Origin: RPQJ01 sp963731105
GTDB lineage: Bacteria; Pseudomonadota; Gammaproteobacteria; Steroidobacterales; Steroidobacteraceae
Reading direction: 5' to 3'
NCBI GenBank assembly: GCA_963731105.1
Contig: CAVSUM010000016.1
Span: 124,001 to 188,000 of the forward strand
DNA: 64,000 nt
Position numbers and translations under genes: made by a program. Positions 40,211 through 49,471 of this stretch are shown piece after piece. The notes beneath the pieces are model-generated. The model saw nothing but the letters and a program-made list of their open reading frames with translations. It did not search any database and had not been told where the DNA came from. Within the stretch, counting starts at the first letter, position 1, and each line of letters starts with the position of its first letter.

Positions 40211-40993
40211 TCAGTGCTGCCGCTCCGCGATCATCTTCTTGATCTCCGCGATCGCCTTGGCCGGATTCAGGTCCTTCGGGCAGGCCTCGGCGCAGTTCAT
40301 GATCGTGTGGCAGCGGTACAGCCGGAACGGATCCTCGAGCTCGTCGAGCCGCTCGCCGGTGGCCTCGTCGCGCGTGTCGATGATCCAGCGGTAGGCCGCG
40401 AGCAGTGCCGCGGGCCCGAGGTAACGGTCGCTGTTCCACCAGTACGACGGACAGCTCGTCGAGCAGCACGCGCACAGGATGCAGGCCGACGGCCGGTCGA
40501 TCTTCTCCTGGTCCTCCTTGGACTGCAGGCGCTCGCGGTCGGGCGGCGCCGGCGTGCGGGTCTGCAGCCACGGCTTCACCGAGGCGTACTGTGCGTAGAA
40601 GTTGCTGAGGTCCGGCACGAGGTCCTTGATCACCGGCATGTGCGGCAACGGGTAGATCTTCACGTCGCCCTTGATCTCGGACGTCGCCTTGGTGCAGGCC
40701 AGCGTGTTGACGCCGTCGATGTTCATCGCGCACGAGCCGCAGATGCCTTCGCGGCACGAGCGCCGGAAAGTCAGCGTGGTGTCGACCTCGTTCTTGATCT
40801 TGATCAGCGCGTCGAGAACCATCGGTCCGCACGACGCCATGTCGACCTGGTAGCTGTCGACGCGCGGGTTCGCGCCGGAATCCGGGTCGAATCGGTAGAT
40901 GCGGAACGTGCGGACGTCGCGCGCCCCGGCCGGTGCAGCGTGGGTCTTGCCGGGCTGGACGCGGGAGTTCTCGGGGAGTCTGAATTGCGGCAT
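40211..40993 (-). CDS. sdhB: Succinate dehydrogenase iron-sulfur subunit
   Basis: A 260-residue subunit with three clusters: the 2Fe-2S site CREGICGSCAMNIDG, and the ACILCACCSTSCPSYWW and CHTIMNCAEACPKDLNP motifs for 4Fe-4S and 3Fe-4S. It passes electrons from SdhA to ubiquinone. A longer-than-usual N-terminus (MPQFRLPENSRVQPGKTH) is Pro-rich. It follows sdhA by two bases. Confidence 0.95.
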   Translation of the reverse strand: MPQFRLPENSRVQPGKTHAAPAGARDVRTFRIYRFDPDSGANPRVDSYQVDMASCGPMVLDALIKIKNEVDTTLTFRRSCREGICGSCAMNIDGVNTLACTKATSEIKGDVKIYPLPHMPVIKDLVPDLSNFYAQYASVKPWLQTRTPAPPDRERLQSKEDQEKIDRPSACILCACCSTSCPSYWWNSDRYLGPAALLAAYRWIIDTRDEATGERLDELEDPFRLYRCHTIMNCAEACPKDLNPAKAIAEIKKMIAERQH

Positions 40994-40995
40994 GG

Positions 40996-42785
40996 TCAGT
41001 ACGTCCTGGCTTTCGGCGGCACCGGCTCCACGTCGCTGGTGAGCGTGTTGAGGTGCACGGGACGGTAGTCGATGGCCACCCTGCCCTGCGCATCGACCCA
41101 CGCGAGCGTGTGCTTCAGCCACTCGCGGTCATCGCGGTCCTTGTAGTCCTCGCGCGCGTGCGCGCCGCGGCTTTCCTTGCGGTTTGCCGCGGAATGCATG
41201 GTCGCCACGGCCTGGCCGAGCAGGTTGTCGAGCTCGAGCGTCTCGATCAGGTCGGTGTTCCACACCAGCGAGCGGTCGCTCACCTGCACGTCCGCGAACG
41301 AGGCATGCACGGCGGCGAGCTTGTGCACGCCTTCGGCAAGCGACTCGCCGGTGCGGAACACGGCGGCGTGGTTCTGCATCACGCGCTGCATGTCGAGGCG
41401 CACCTCGGCGGTGCGGCGCGGGCCCTTGGCATTACGCAGCCGATCGAGGCGGCTCACGGCCAGGTCGCCGGCGTTCTTCGGCAGCGGCTTGTGCGTCGTG
41501 CCTGCGCTCGCACCGTGCGGCCGCAGTGCTGCGCGGCGGCGCGACCGAACACGACGAGGTCGAGCAGCGAGTTGGAGCCGAGGCGGTTCGCGCCGTGCAC
41601 CGAGACGCACGCAGCCTCGCCCACCGCCATCAGGCCCGGCACCACGGCAGTCGGGGTTGCCGTCGCTGCAGCGTGACGACCTCGCCGTGCACGTTGCAGG
41701 GAATTCCGCCCATGTTGTAGTGCACCGTCGGCAGCACCGGGATCGGCTCCCTGGTGACGTCGACGCCGGCGAAGATGCGCGCGGTCTCGGCGATGCCCGG
41801 CAGGCGCTCGTGGATCACCGCGGCACCGAGGTGCTCGAGGTGCAGGTGGATGTGGTCCTTGTGCGCGCCGACGCCGCGGCCTTCGCGGATCTCGATGGTC
41901 ATCGAGCGGCTCACGACGTCGCGCGAGGCGAGGTCCTTGGCGTTCGGCGCGTAGCGCTCCATGAAGCGCTCGCCCGCGGAGTTGGTGAGGTAGCCGCCCT
42001 CGCCGCGCGACGCCCTCGGTGATCAGGCAGCCCGAGCCGTAGATGCCCGTCGGGTGGAACTGCACGAATTCCATGTCCTGCAGCGGCAGGCCGGCGCGCA
42101 GCACCATGCCGCCGCCGTCGCCGGTGCAGGTGTGCGCCGACGTGCAGGAGAAAAAGGCGCGGCCGTAGCCGCCCGTGGCGAGGATCACCTTGTGCGCGCG
42201 GAAGCGGTGCAGCGAGCCGTCCGACAGGTCGAGCGCGACCACGCCACGGCAGGCGCCGTCCTCCATGATCAGGTCGATGGCGAAGTACTCGATGAAGAAC
42301 CGCGCCTCGTGCTTCAGCGACTGCTGGTAGAGCGTGTGCAGCATGGCGTGGCCGGTGCGGTCGGCCGCAGCGCAGGTGCGCTGCGCGATGCCCTGGCCGT
42401 AGTGCGTGGTCATGCCGCCGAACGGGCGCTGGTAGATCTTGCCGTCCTCGGTGCGCGAGAACGGCAGGCCGTAGTGCTCGAGCTCGAGGATGGCGGCGGG
42501 CGCCTCCTTGGTCATGTACTCGATCGCGTCCTGGTCGCCGAGCCAGTCCGAGCCCTTGATGGTGTCGTAGAAGTGGAAGCGCCAGTCGTCCTCGCCCATG
42601 TTGCCGAGCGCGGCACTGATGCCGCCCTGCGCCGCCACGGTGTGGCTGCGGGTCGGGAACACCTTGGTGAGGCAGGCCGTCGTGAGCCCCTGCTCCGCGA
42701 GGCCGAAGGTGGCGCGCAGTCCGGCGCCGCCGGCGCCGACCACCACGACGTCGTAGGTGTGGTCCGTGAACTTGTATGCGCTCAT
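40996..42785 (-). CDS. sdhA: Succinate dehydrogenase flavoprotein subunit (four indels)
   Basis: SdhA oxidises succinate to fumarate. FAD site VVVVGAGGAGLRATFGLAEQ, flavin-linking SHTVAAQGGISAAL, ERFMERYAPNAKDLASRDVV and the C-terminal HGANRLGSNSLLDLVVFGR and DDREWLKHTLAW are all present. A spare T near 42010 (true text TEGARGEGG), two extra bases near 41670 and 41650 (around SDGNPDC), and a missing base near 41520 split it into several frames. Corrected length is about 596 residues. Start at 42785 overlaps sdhD by ATGA. Confidence 0.94.
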
Positions 42786-43168
42786 GCCGCGACTCCGAAG
42801 GCGATGCGCAGCACGGCCAGCACGCCGATGACCGAGGCGACGGCAAACGCGAACTTGACGACCAGCAGCACCGCGACCCGCGTGCCCTTGTCGCCGACGT
42901 AATCCTCGATCACCACCTGCAGCCCGAGCAGCGCATGCCAGGCCGCGGTGAGCACCAGCAGCACGGCGAGCGCCGCCGACACCGGCGACGACAGCCACGC
43001 CACGACGTTCTGGTGCGTCGCGCCACCGAGCGTGACGAGCGCGAAGATGAACCACACGCCGAGCAGCACCAGCGCGACGGCGCTGACTCGCTGCGCGTAC
43101 CAGTGGCCGGAACCATTCCCGGCGGAACCGAGATAAGTGACGCGACGGAGCGGGCTGCGCAGGCTCAT
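42782..43168 (-). CDS. sdhD: Succinate dehydrogenase membrane anchor SdhD
   Basis: A 128-residue anchor with three helices (VSAVALVLLGVWFIFALVTL; ALAVLLVLTAAWHALLGLQV; VAVLLVVKFAFAVASVIGVL). The heme-ligand-type histidine lies in AAWHALLGLQVVIEDYV, a family hallmark, and an earlier HWYAQRVSA matches the quinone-site region. Overlaps sdhC and sdhA by ATGA. Confidence 0.92.
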   Translation of the reverse strand: MSLRSPLRRVTYLGSAGNGSGHWYAQRVSAVALVLLGVWFIFALVTLGGATHQNVVAWLSSPVSAALAVLLVLTAAWHALLGLQVVIEDYVGDKGTRVAVLLVVKFAFAVASVIGVLAVLRIAFGVAA

Positions 43169-43560
43169 GCACCACCCCCGAGGCCAGAGCGCACGAGCAG
43201 CCACAGCAACAGGCCGAGCACTACCGCGCCGATCGCGACGGCACGACCGCTGGCGCGCGCCGTCTTGAGTTCGAAGCCGCGTCCCATGTCGAAGAACAGG
43301 TGGCGGACGCCGTTCAGCAGGTGATAGCAGAAGGCGAACGCGGCGCCGAACCACACCAGCTGCGCCAGCGGTGAGGCCAGCGTGTCCCGCGCGGCGGCGT
43401 AGCGCTCGGGTCCGGCGGCGGCGGCGGCCAGCCAGTACACCAGCAGCAGGAACCCGAGTGACAGCAGCACGCCGGTGATGCGATGCAGGATCGACAGCGT
43501 GTTGGTGTACTGCCAACGGTAGTGCATGAACGGGGACAGCGGCCGGGCGCGCTGGGCCAT
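43165..43560 (-). CDS. sdhC: Succinate dehydrogenase cytochrome b556 subunit SdhC
   Basis: A 131-residue anchor with three helices. LSILHRITGVLLSLGF (family SxxHRxTG) and CYHLLNGVRHLFFDMG (heme-binding His region, HxxNGxRHLxxD) identify it. With SdhD it binds heme b and ubiquinone. It opens the sdh genes proper, after the small DUF1674 gene. Confidence 0.94.
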   Translation of the reverse strand: MAQRARPLSPFMHYRWQYTNTLSILHRITGVLLSLGFLLLVYWLAAAAAGPERYAAARDTLASPLAQLVWFGAAFAFCYHLLNGVRHLFFDMGRGFELKTARASGRAVAIGAVVLGLLLWLLVRSGLGGGA

Positions 43561-43584
43561 CTCGATTACCTCCGTGGCCGGCCG

Positions 43585-43782
43585 CTAGAAGTCGATGCAG
43601 CGCCCGGCCTTCTCCCAGTCGCCGAAGCGCGTGGGTTCGGGACCGTCCCGGCCGCCGATCTCGCGTGGCCGCGCCGGCTCGGGCGCGGCAGGCTGGGCGG
43701 GTTCGGCAGCAGGGGGCGTCGGCAGCTTTTCTTGCGGAGCAGCATTCATGGCGACAGCCTTCAAGTGTGCCAGATCCTCCAT
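43585..43782 (-). CDS. DUF1674 protein, SdhAF4-like assembly factor
   Basis: A 65-residue protein whose C-terminus EIGGRDGPEPTRFGDWEKAG followed by RCIDF is the DUF1674/SDHAF4 signature. In eukaryotes SDHAF4 binds flavinylated SdhA before it joins SdhB; bacterial homologues beside sdh are expected to act the same way. The N-terminal half is Ala/Pro-rich. ATG at 43782 is used; ATG at 43749 is an alternative. It lies just upstream of sdhC, so both flavinylation (sdhE) and this factor are in one cluster. Confidence 0.82.
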   Translation of the reverse strand: MEDLAHLKAVAMNAAPQEKLPTPPAAEPAQPAAPEPARPREIGGRDGPEPTRFGDWEKAGRCIDF

Positions 43783-43909
43783 GGGTTCACCACCTTGATC
43801 CTAAAGGAAAATTCCGGCCCCGGACCGATGGCCGCGGCAGCCCCGAAAAACCCGGACGCACGTCCACTTCCGGATCCGGCGGCACGGTTATCATTCGCGC
43901 CCTACGACC

Positions 43910-44842
43910 ATGAACGAATCAACCCAGAGCATCCACGCCGCCCTGCTGCCCTTCCTCGGCGTCATCCGCTGCCACGGACCCGACGCCGCGAAGTTCCTGC
44001 AGGGCCAGGTCACCCACGACACCCAGCTGCTCGGCGACGGCCGCACGCTGCTCACGGCCTGCAACACGCCGCAGGGGCGAGTCATCGCCGTGCTGCGATT
44101 GCGTCAGACCGAGGAAGCGGTGTACGCACTGCTGCCCGCCGACCTGCTCGAGCACGTCGCCGCCCGCTTGCGACGTTTCGTGCTGCGCGCCAGGGTGGAT
44201 GTGCAGATCGCCGCCGACCTGCAGCCGGCCTGGGTGGGAACGCAACCCTTTTCCAGGACACTCGCGATCGATGGCTACGACGCGACCCGCACCATGTCGG
44301 CCGTCCCCCAGGCCGGCGCCACTGAGCTAGTGTCCTTCGACTACGCCCCCGGCCGGCAGGTGATCGCCGCACCGGGCGCCGCCCTGCGCGCCATGACCGG
44401 CCTGTCGCTGTCGAAATCGCTGCCCGGCATCGAGCAGGAATGGTGGGCGACCGACATCGTCGCCGGCCTGCCCCAGGTGTTCCGCGCGAGCAGCGAGGCG
44501 TTCGTGCCGCAGATGCTGAACCTCGACTTGCTCGATGCCATCAGCTTCACCAAGGGCTGCTATACGGGACAGGAAATCGTGGCCCGCACCCAGCACCTCG
44601 GGCGCATCAAGCGCCGCACGTTCCGCTACCAGTTGCCCGCGGGCCCGGCTCCTGCCCCGCTCGCCGGCCTCATGCTGGAGGGCAACAAGGTCGCGGAGGT
44701 GGTGATGAGCGCACCGCGGGCGGACGGCGTTGAACTGCTGGCCGTGACGAACCTGGAAGCGAGGGGCCGCACGCTGCGAGCGGAGGATGGGCGGGAAGCG
44801 CAGTCGCTGGCGATGCCGTATGAGATAGGGGGTAATGACTAG
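43910..44842 (+). CDS. ygfZ: Iron-sulfur cluster repair / folate-binding protein YgfZ
   Basis: A 310-residue GcvT-like protein with the signature KGCYTGQE starting at residue 215. YgfZ binds folate and supports activity of iron-sulfur enzymes such as MiaB. It diverges from the sdh cluster across 127 bases, a sensible setting for an Fe-S helper. No strong ribosome-binding site is seen. The end, PYEIGGND and TAG at 44840-44842, is encoded inside a heptamer array, so the last residues may vary between strains. Confidence 0.92.
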   Translation: MNESTQSIHAALLPFLGVIRCHGPDAAKFLQGQVTHDTQLLGDGRTLLTACNTPQGRVIAVLRLRQTEEAVYALLPADLLEHVAARLRRFVLRARVDVQIAADLQPAWVGTQPFSRTLAIDGYDATRTMSAVPQAGATELVSFDYAPGRQVIAAPGAALRAMTGLSLSKSLPGIEQEWWATDIVAGLPQVFRASSEAFVPQMLNLDLLDAISFTKGCYTGQEIVARTQHLGRIKRRTFRYQLPAGPAPAPLAGLMLEGNKVAEVVMSAPRADGVELLAVTNLEARGRTLRAEDGREAQSLAMPYEIGGND

Positions 44843-44936
44843 GGGGTAGGGGGTAGTGCTAGAACCCAGGCTGCCGCTGTGACGGCTGCGCCGCTCCTCA
44901 CTACCCCCTACCCCCTGCTCACTACCCCCTCACCTA
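44826..44936. repeat. Inverted heptamer arrays at convergent ygfZ/lysS 3' ends
   Basis: Left arm, in strict 7-base register from 44826: TAGGGGG, TAATGAC, TAGGGGG, TAGGGGG, TAGTGCT. Right arm on the minus strand from 44936: TAGGTGA, GGGGGTA, GTGAGCA, GGGGGTA, GGGGGTA, GTGAGGA. Two unit types (GGGGGTA and GTGAG-A) alternate. The stop codons of both genes are TAG from these units. The spacer (44863-44894) shows only a weak hairpin. Confidence 0.93.
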
Positions 44937-46445
44937 CTCCGGCCGCATGTGCGGGAACAGCAGCACGTCGCGGATCGACGGCTGGTCGGTGAACAGCATC
45001 ACCAGGCGATCGACGCCGATGCCGAGTCCGGCGGTGGGCGGCAGGCCGTACTCGAGCGCGCGCACGTAGTCGGCGTCGTAGAACATCGCCTCCTCGTCCC
45101 CTGAGCTCTTGCGCGCGACCTGTTCGCGGAAGCGCGCGGCCTGGTCGTCCGGGTCGTTGAGCTCGGAAAAGCCGTTGGCCAGTTCGCGGCCGCCGACGAA
45201 GAACTCGAAGCGGTCGGTGATGAACGGGTCGGCATCGTTGCGTCGCGCGAGCGGCGACACCTCGGCGGGATAGGCGTAGACGAAGGTCGGCTGCCGCAGG
45301 CTGGCCTCCGCAGTCTTGTCGAAGATGTCGACCTGCAGCTTCCCGGCCCCGTCGCCCGCGCCGGGCTCGATGCCGAGCCGCTCGCACACGCCACGCAGGT
45401 ACTCGACCTCGCGCAGCCGCGCGCGCTCGATGCCCGGGTTGAAGTGCACCACCAGCTCCTCGATCGTGACGCGGCGGAACGCGGACCCGAAATCAAAAAC
45501 CTCGCCCTGGTAGGGCACCTGCCGGGTGCCGAGCAGCATGTCCGCCAGCCCCTGGAACAGTCGCTCGACGAGGTCCATCAGGTCGCCGTAATCGGCGTAC
45601 GCCTGGTACAGCTCGAGCATGGTGAACTCGGGGTTGTGGCGCGTCGACAGCCCTTCGTTGCGGAAGTTGCGGTTGAGCTCGTAGACGCGCTCGAAGCCGC
45701 CGACCACCAGCCGCTTCAGGTACAGCTCCGGCGCGATTCGCAGGTACATGTCCACGTCGAGCGCGTTGTGGTGCGTGACGAACGGCTTGGCCACCGCGCC
45801 GCCCGGGATCACCTGCATCATCGGCGTCTCGACCTCCATGAAGTCGAGCGCCTCGAGGAAGTTGCGCAGGTACTGGACGATGCGCGTGCGCTTGCGGAAT
45901 ACCTCGCGGCTCTCGTCGCTCACGATCAGGTCGACGTAGCGCTGGCGATAGCGCTGCTCGACATCCGCGAGGCCGTGCCACTTGTCGGGCAGCGGCCGCA
46001 GCGACTTCACCAGCAGCCGCACGCGCTCGGCCTTCACCGTGAGCTCGCCGGTCTTCGTCTTGAACAGCGTGCCCTCCAGCCCAAGGATGTCGCCGACGTC
46101 CCAGCCCTTGAACTCGTCGTAGACGTCGCCGAGCGCCTGCTGCAGGAACACCTGGATCGCGCCGCTGCGGTCCTTCAGCTTGGCGAAGCTCGCCTTGCCC
46201 ATCACGCGCTTGGCCATCATGCGGCCGGCGATCGTGGCGCGGACCGGATGTGCCTCGAACCACTCCGGTGCGTGCTCGCCGTAGGCGAGGTGCAGCTGCT
46301 CGGCAGTCGTGTCACGGCGGAAGTCGTTCGGAAACGCCCCACCCTTTTCGCGCGCGCGCTCGAGCTTCGCCCGTCGCTCGGCGACCAGGTGGTTCTGTTC
46401 GGCCTCCGCCGTCGCGGTGGGATCGGTGGGTGTCTGGTCGGTCAT
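44934..46445 (-). CDS. lysS: Lysyl-tRNA synthetase, class II
   Basis: A 503-residue class II synthetase with an N-terminal OB-fold anticodon domain (RATIAGRMMAKRVMGKASFA) and catalytic motifs: motif 1 LEALDFMEVETPMMQ, motif 2 NRNFRNEGLSTRHNPEFTML and motif 3 GLGIGVDRLVMLFTD. It charges tRNA-Lys. Directly downstream of prfB, as in E. coli. Its final codons run up to TAG inside a heptamer array, and a second array lies before its ATG, so its ribosome-binding site is not obvious. Confidence 0.95.
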   Translation of the reverse strand: MTDQTPTDPTATAEAEQNHLVAERRAKLERAREKGGAFPNDFRRDTTAEQLHLAYGEHAPEWFEAHPVRATIAGRMMAKRVMGKASFAKLKDRSGAIQVFLQQALGDVYDEFKGWDVGDILGLEGTLFKTKTGELTVKAERVRLLVKSLRPLPDKWHGLADVEQRYRQRYVDLIVSDESREVFRKRTRIVQYLRNFLEALDFMEVETPMMQVIPGGAVAKPFVTHHNALDVDMYLRIAPELYLKRLVVGGFERVYELNRNFRNEGLSTRHNPEFTMLELYQAYADYGDLMDLVERLFQGLADMLLGTRQVPYQGEVFDFGSAFRRVTIEELVVHFNPGIERARLREVEYLRGVCERLGIEPGAGDGAGKLQVDIFDKTAEASLRQPTFVYAYPAEVSPLARRNDADPFITDRFEFFVGGRELANGFSELNDPDDQAARFREQVARKSSGDEEAMFYDADYVRALEYGLPPTAGLGIGVDRLVMLFTDQPSIRDVLLFPHMRPE

Positions 46446-46450
46446 TGGTA

Positions 46451-46599
46451 GCGGATAGCGGATAGCGGATAGCGGATAGCGGATAGATCATAGCGGATGG
46501 CGATACGGATAGCGGATAGCGGATGGTAAGAAAGTGCAGCGGCAGGACTGGATGCCGCCGCGCCTTCCGACTATCCGCTATCCGCCATCCGCTATCCGC
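46451..46599. repeat. Inverted heptamer arrays between prfB and lysS
   Basis: Five perfect GCGGATA copies at 46451-46485, followed by degenerate heptamers (GATCATA, GCGGATG, GCGATAC, GCGGATA, GCGGATG) to 46525. On the far side, TATCCGC, TATCCGC, CATCCGC, TATCCGC fill 46572-46599 and abut the prfB stop codon. A terminator-like hairpin sits between the arms. The lysS ATG begins six bases beyond the left arm. Confidence 0.94.
46527..46561 (-). terminator. Probable prfB terminator within repeat element
   Basis: Nine-base stem (46536-46544 with 46553-46561, one mismatch) around an 8-base loop; on the minus strand it is followed by CTTTCTTA. It would end prfB transcription before lysS, so lysS may need its own promoter or read-through. 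Confidence 0.62.
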
Positions 46600-47698
46600 T
46601 CACAAGCCCTGCTTCAAACTGGCCTCGAGAAACGGCCCCAGGTCCCCGTCCAGCACCGCCGTCGTGTTGCCAATCTCGACGCCCGTGCGCAGGTCCTTGA
46701 TCCGCGACTGGTCGAGCACGTAGGAGCGGATCTGGTTGCCCCAGCTCACGTCCGACTTCGCGTCCTCGAGCACCTTGGCCGCCGCATTGCGCTTGTTGAC
46801 CTCGAGCTCGTACAGCTTGGCCTTCAGCATCTTCATCGCGGTGGAGCGGTTCTTGTGCTGGCTGCGCTCGCTCTGGCACGCGACCACGATGCCGGAGGGC
46901 ATGTGCCGCAGGCGCACCGCCGACTCGGTCTTGTTGACGTGCTGGCCGCCGGCGCCGCTCGAGCGGTACACGTCCATCTCGATGTCGGCCGGGTTGAGGT
47001 CGATGTTGATGTCGTCGTCCACCTCGGGCGAGACGAACACCGACGCAAACGACGTGTGGCGGCGCGCGTTCGAGTCGAACGGGCTCTTGCGCACCAGGCG
47101 GTGCACGCCAGTCTCGGTGCGCAACCAGCCGTACGCGTACTCGCCCTCGAAGCGGATCGAGCAGCTCTTGATGCCCGCGACCTCGCCGTCACTGCTGTCG
47201 GTGACTTCGGTCTTGAAGCCGTTCTTGTCGGCCCAGCGCAGGTACATGCGCATCAGCATCTGCGCCCAGTCCTGCGCCTCGGTGCCGCCGGCGCCGGCCT
47301 GGATGTCGAGGAAGCAGTTGTGCGAGTCCATCTCGCCCGGGAACATGCGCTGGAACTCGAGGCGCGCGACCTCGCCCTCGATGCGGTCCACGTCGCGCTG
47401 CACCGACACCACGGTGCCGGCATCCGCTTCGGCCTCCGCCAGCTCGAGCAACTCGCCGGCTTCGGAGAGCCCCGCTTGCAGACGGTCGAGCGTGCCGACC
47501 ACGCCCTCCAGCCGGGTGCGCTCGCGCCCGAGTTCCTGCGCCCGCTCCTGCTGCGATGTCCACAGCTTCGGGTCTTCGAGCTCGCGCAAGACCTCGGTCA
47601 GGCGCTCCTTGCGGCCCTCGTAGTCAAAGATACCCCCTGAGCGCCACACAGCGCTGCGCGAGGTCGTCGAGGGAACGGCGGATCGGGTTGATTTCCAT
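46600..47698 (-). CDS. prfB: Peptide chain release factor 2 (programmed +1 frameshift)
   Basis: RF2 terminates translation at UGA and UAA. ATG at 47698 opens MEINPIRRSLDDLAQRCVAL, then RGYL and an in-frame TGA at 47624-47626; translation resumes in the +1 frame with DYEGRKERLTEVL. The SPF anticodon tripeptide (RKSPFDSNARRH) and GGQ motif (SGAGGQHVNKTESAVRL) are intact. Unlike the other frameshifts in this window, this one is the conserved autoregulatory RF2 shift. Total about 365 residues. Stop TGA at 46600-46602 abuts a heptamer array. Confidence 0.97.
47624..47638 (-). promoter_or_regulatory. RF2 programmed ribosomal frameshift site
   Basis: On the minus strand AGGGGG (an internal Shine-Dalgarno-like element, 47638-47633) is followed by TAT CTT TGA C. 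The ribosome pauses at UGA when RF2 is low, and slips from CUU into UUU to read GAC. Spacing and slippery codon match the classical site, so RF2 should be autoregulated as in E. coli. Confidence 0.96.
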
Positions 47699-47737
47699 GC
47701 GGGCGGCGGTCCGGAAGCGATCGAGCCGGAAAGTTTA

Positions 47738-49471
47738 TCACGCCGGAACAAGCCACTCGCTCACGAGCTGCAGCCGGCGCGCGCCGCCGTACTCGTCGAG
47801 CGCCGCTCGATAGACGAGGTCGATCGTGTCCTGCGCGCGCAGGACCGCCGCCGCCGGATCGTCGAGGTGACGGAAGGCAATGGCGTCGACCAGTTCGCCC
47901 GCCGACGCCCTGAGGCGCAGTTTCAGGTGTCGGCCGCCCACGACGCGCGTTTCGAGCACCCCGAAGCGTCCGTCGAACGCCGGCTCGGCGAAGCCCGCGC
48001 CCCACGGACCGCCCTCGCGGAGAGCCACGGCGGTGTCGGCATTGAACTCGCCGGGTTCCAGCGGGCCGTCGGTGTGCAGGTCGCCGGACAGCACGTCCGC
48101 ACCGGCCGCCCGTGCCACCTCCTCCGCAAACGCCGCACGGAAGTCGGCGAGGCGTTCCTCGCGCAGCGTCATGCCCGCCGCCATGGCGTGGCCGCCGAAT
48201 TTTTCGAGCAGGCCCGGATGATGCGCAGCGACTGCATCGAGCACGTCGCGCACGTGCAGGCCCGCGACCGAACGCGCCGAGCCCTTCATCCAGCCCGGGT
48301 CGGCCGGGGCAAACGCGATCACCGGCCGGTGGACGCGTTCCTTGACCCGCGAGGCGACGAGCCCGATCACGCCCTGGTGCCAGCTGGCGTCGAACAGGCA
48401 CAGGCCGGCCGGCAGCGTGCCCTCGAGCGAGCCGAGCAGCGCGTCCACCTGCGCGAGCGCCTCGCCCTGCATGCGCGCCTCGATGTCGCGGCGTTCCGCA
48501 TTGAGCGCTGCGAGCCGCGCCGCGAGCGCGCGGGCTTCGGCGCGATCGGCCGTCAACAGGCAGTTGATGCCGAGCGTCATGTCCTCGAGCCGGCCGGCAG
48601 CGTTGAGGCGCGGGCCGACCTGGAACGCGAGGTCCTGCGCGACGATCGTCGCTGGCGCGCGGCCCGCGGCCTCGAGCAACGCCGTGATACCGGCGGCGCA
48701 GCGCCCCGCGCGAATGCGCCGCAGGCCCTGCGCGACGAGGATGCGGTTGTTGAAATCGAGCGGCACGACGTCGGCCACGGTGCCGAGCGCGACGAGATCG
48801 AGCAGGTCGGCGGGATTCGCCGCCGCGGCGCCGGCTGCACCCTGCTCGCGCAGCGCACGAGTGAGCGCCGCCATGACGTAGAACGCAACGCCGACGCCCG
48901 CGAGCGACTTCGAGGCGAACGCCTCGCCCGGCAGGTTCGGATTTACGATCGCGGCGGCCTCGGGCAGCGCCGGACCCGGCAGGTGATGGTCGGTGACCAG
49001 CACGTCGATGCCCAGGCGCCGCGCCTCGGCGACGCCCTCGACGGACGAGACGCCGTTGTCCACCGTGACGATCAGCTCGGGGCGCATCGTCGCCGCGACG
49101 CGCACGATTTCGGGCGTCAGCCCGTAGCCGAAGCGGAAGCGGTCCGGCACCAGGAACTGCGGGTCCGCGAAGCCGAGCCGTCGCAGCTGGCGGATCATCA
49201 GCGCGGTGCTGGTGGCACCGTCCGCGTCGAAGTCGCCGAGCACCAGCACCCGGCGGCCGTCACGGTGACAACGCAGCAGCAGGTCCACCGCGGCCGGCAT
49301 GCCGCCGAGCGATCCCACTGGCAGCAGCCGCTCGAGGCCGAGGTCGAGGTCGCCGGGGCCACGGACGCCGCGCGCGCCGTAGACCCGCCGCAGCACCGGA
49401 TGCAGGGAATCCGGCAAGGCGTCGCCGGACGACGTGCGCTGGCGACGCACGATGCGGCGCGCGACGGTCAC
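47738..49471 (-). CDS. recJ: Single-stranded-DNA exonuclease RecJ
   Basis: A 577-residue 5'-3' exonuclease of the DHH family: LVLGDFDADGATSTALM, VTVDNGVSSVEG, LVTDHHLPGPALP (DHH), LVALGTVADVVPLDFNN and the DHHA1-type SWHQGVIGLVASRVKER, KFGGHAMAAGMTL. It acts in recombination and mismatch repair. GTG at 49471 overlaps the upstream gene by GTGA. prfB starts 39 bases downstream, the usual order. No frame breaks. Confidence 0.95.
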   Translation of the reverse strand: MTVARRIVRRQRTSSGDALPDSLHPVLRRVYGARGVRGPGDLDLGLERLLPVGSLGGMPAAVDLLLRCHRDGRRVLVLGDFDADGATSTALMIRQLRRLGFADPQFLVPDRFRFGYGLTPEIVRVAATMRPELIVTVDNGVSSVEGVAEARRLGIDVLVTDHHLPGPALPEAAAIVNPNLPGEAFASKSLAGVGVAFYVMAALTRALREQGAAGAAAANPADLLDLVALGTVADVVPLDFNNRILVAQGLRRIRAGRCAAGITALLEAAGRAPATIVAQDLAFQVGPRLNAAGRLEDMTLGINCLLTADRAEARALAARLAALNAERRDIEARMQGEALAQVDALLGSLEGTLPAGLCLFDASWHQGVIGLVASRVKERVHRPVIAFAPADPGWMKGSARSVAGLHVRDVLDAVAAHHPGLLEKFGGHAMAAGMTLREERLADFRAAFAEEVARAAGADVLSGDLHTDGPLEPGEFNADTAVALREGGPWGAGFAEPAFDGRFGVLETRVVGGRHLKLRLRASAGELVDAIAFRHLDDPAAAVLRAQDTIDLVYRAALDEYGGARRLQLVSEWLVPA

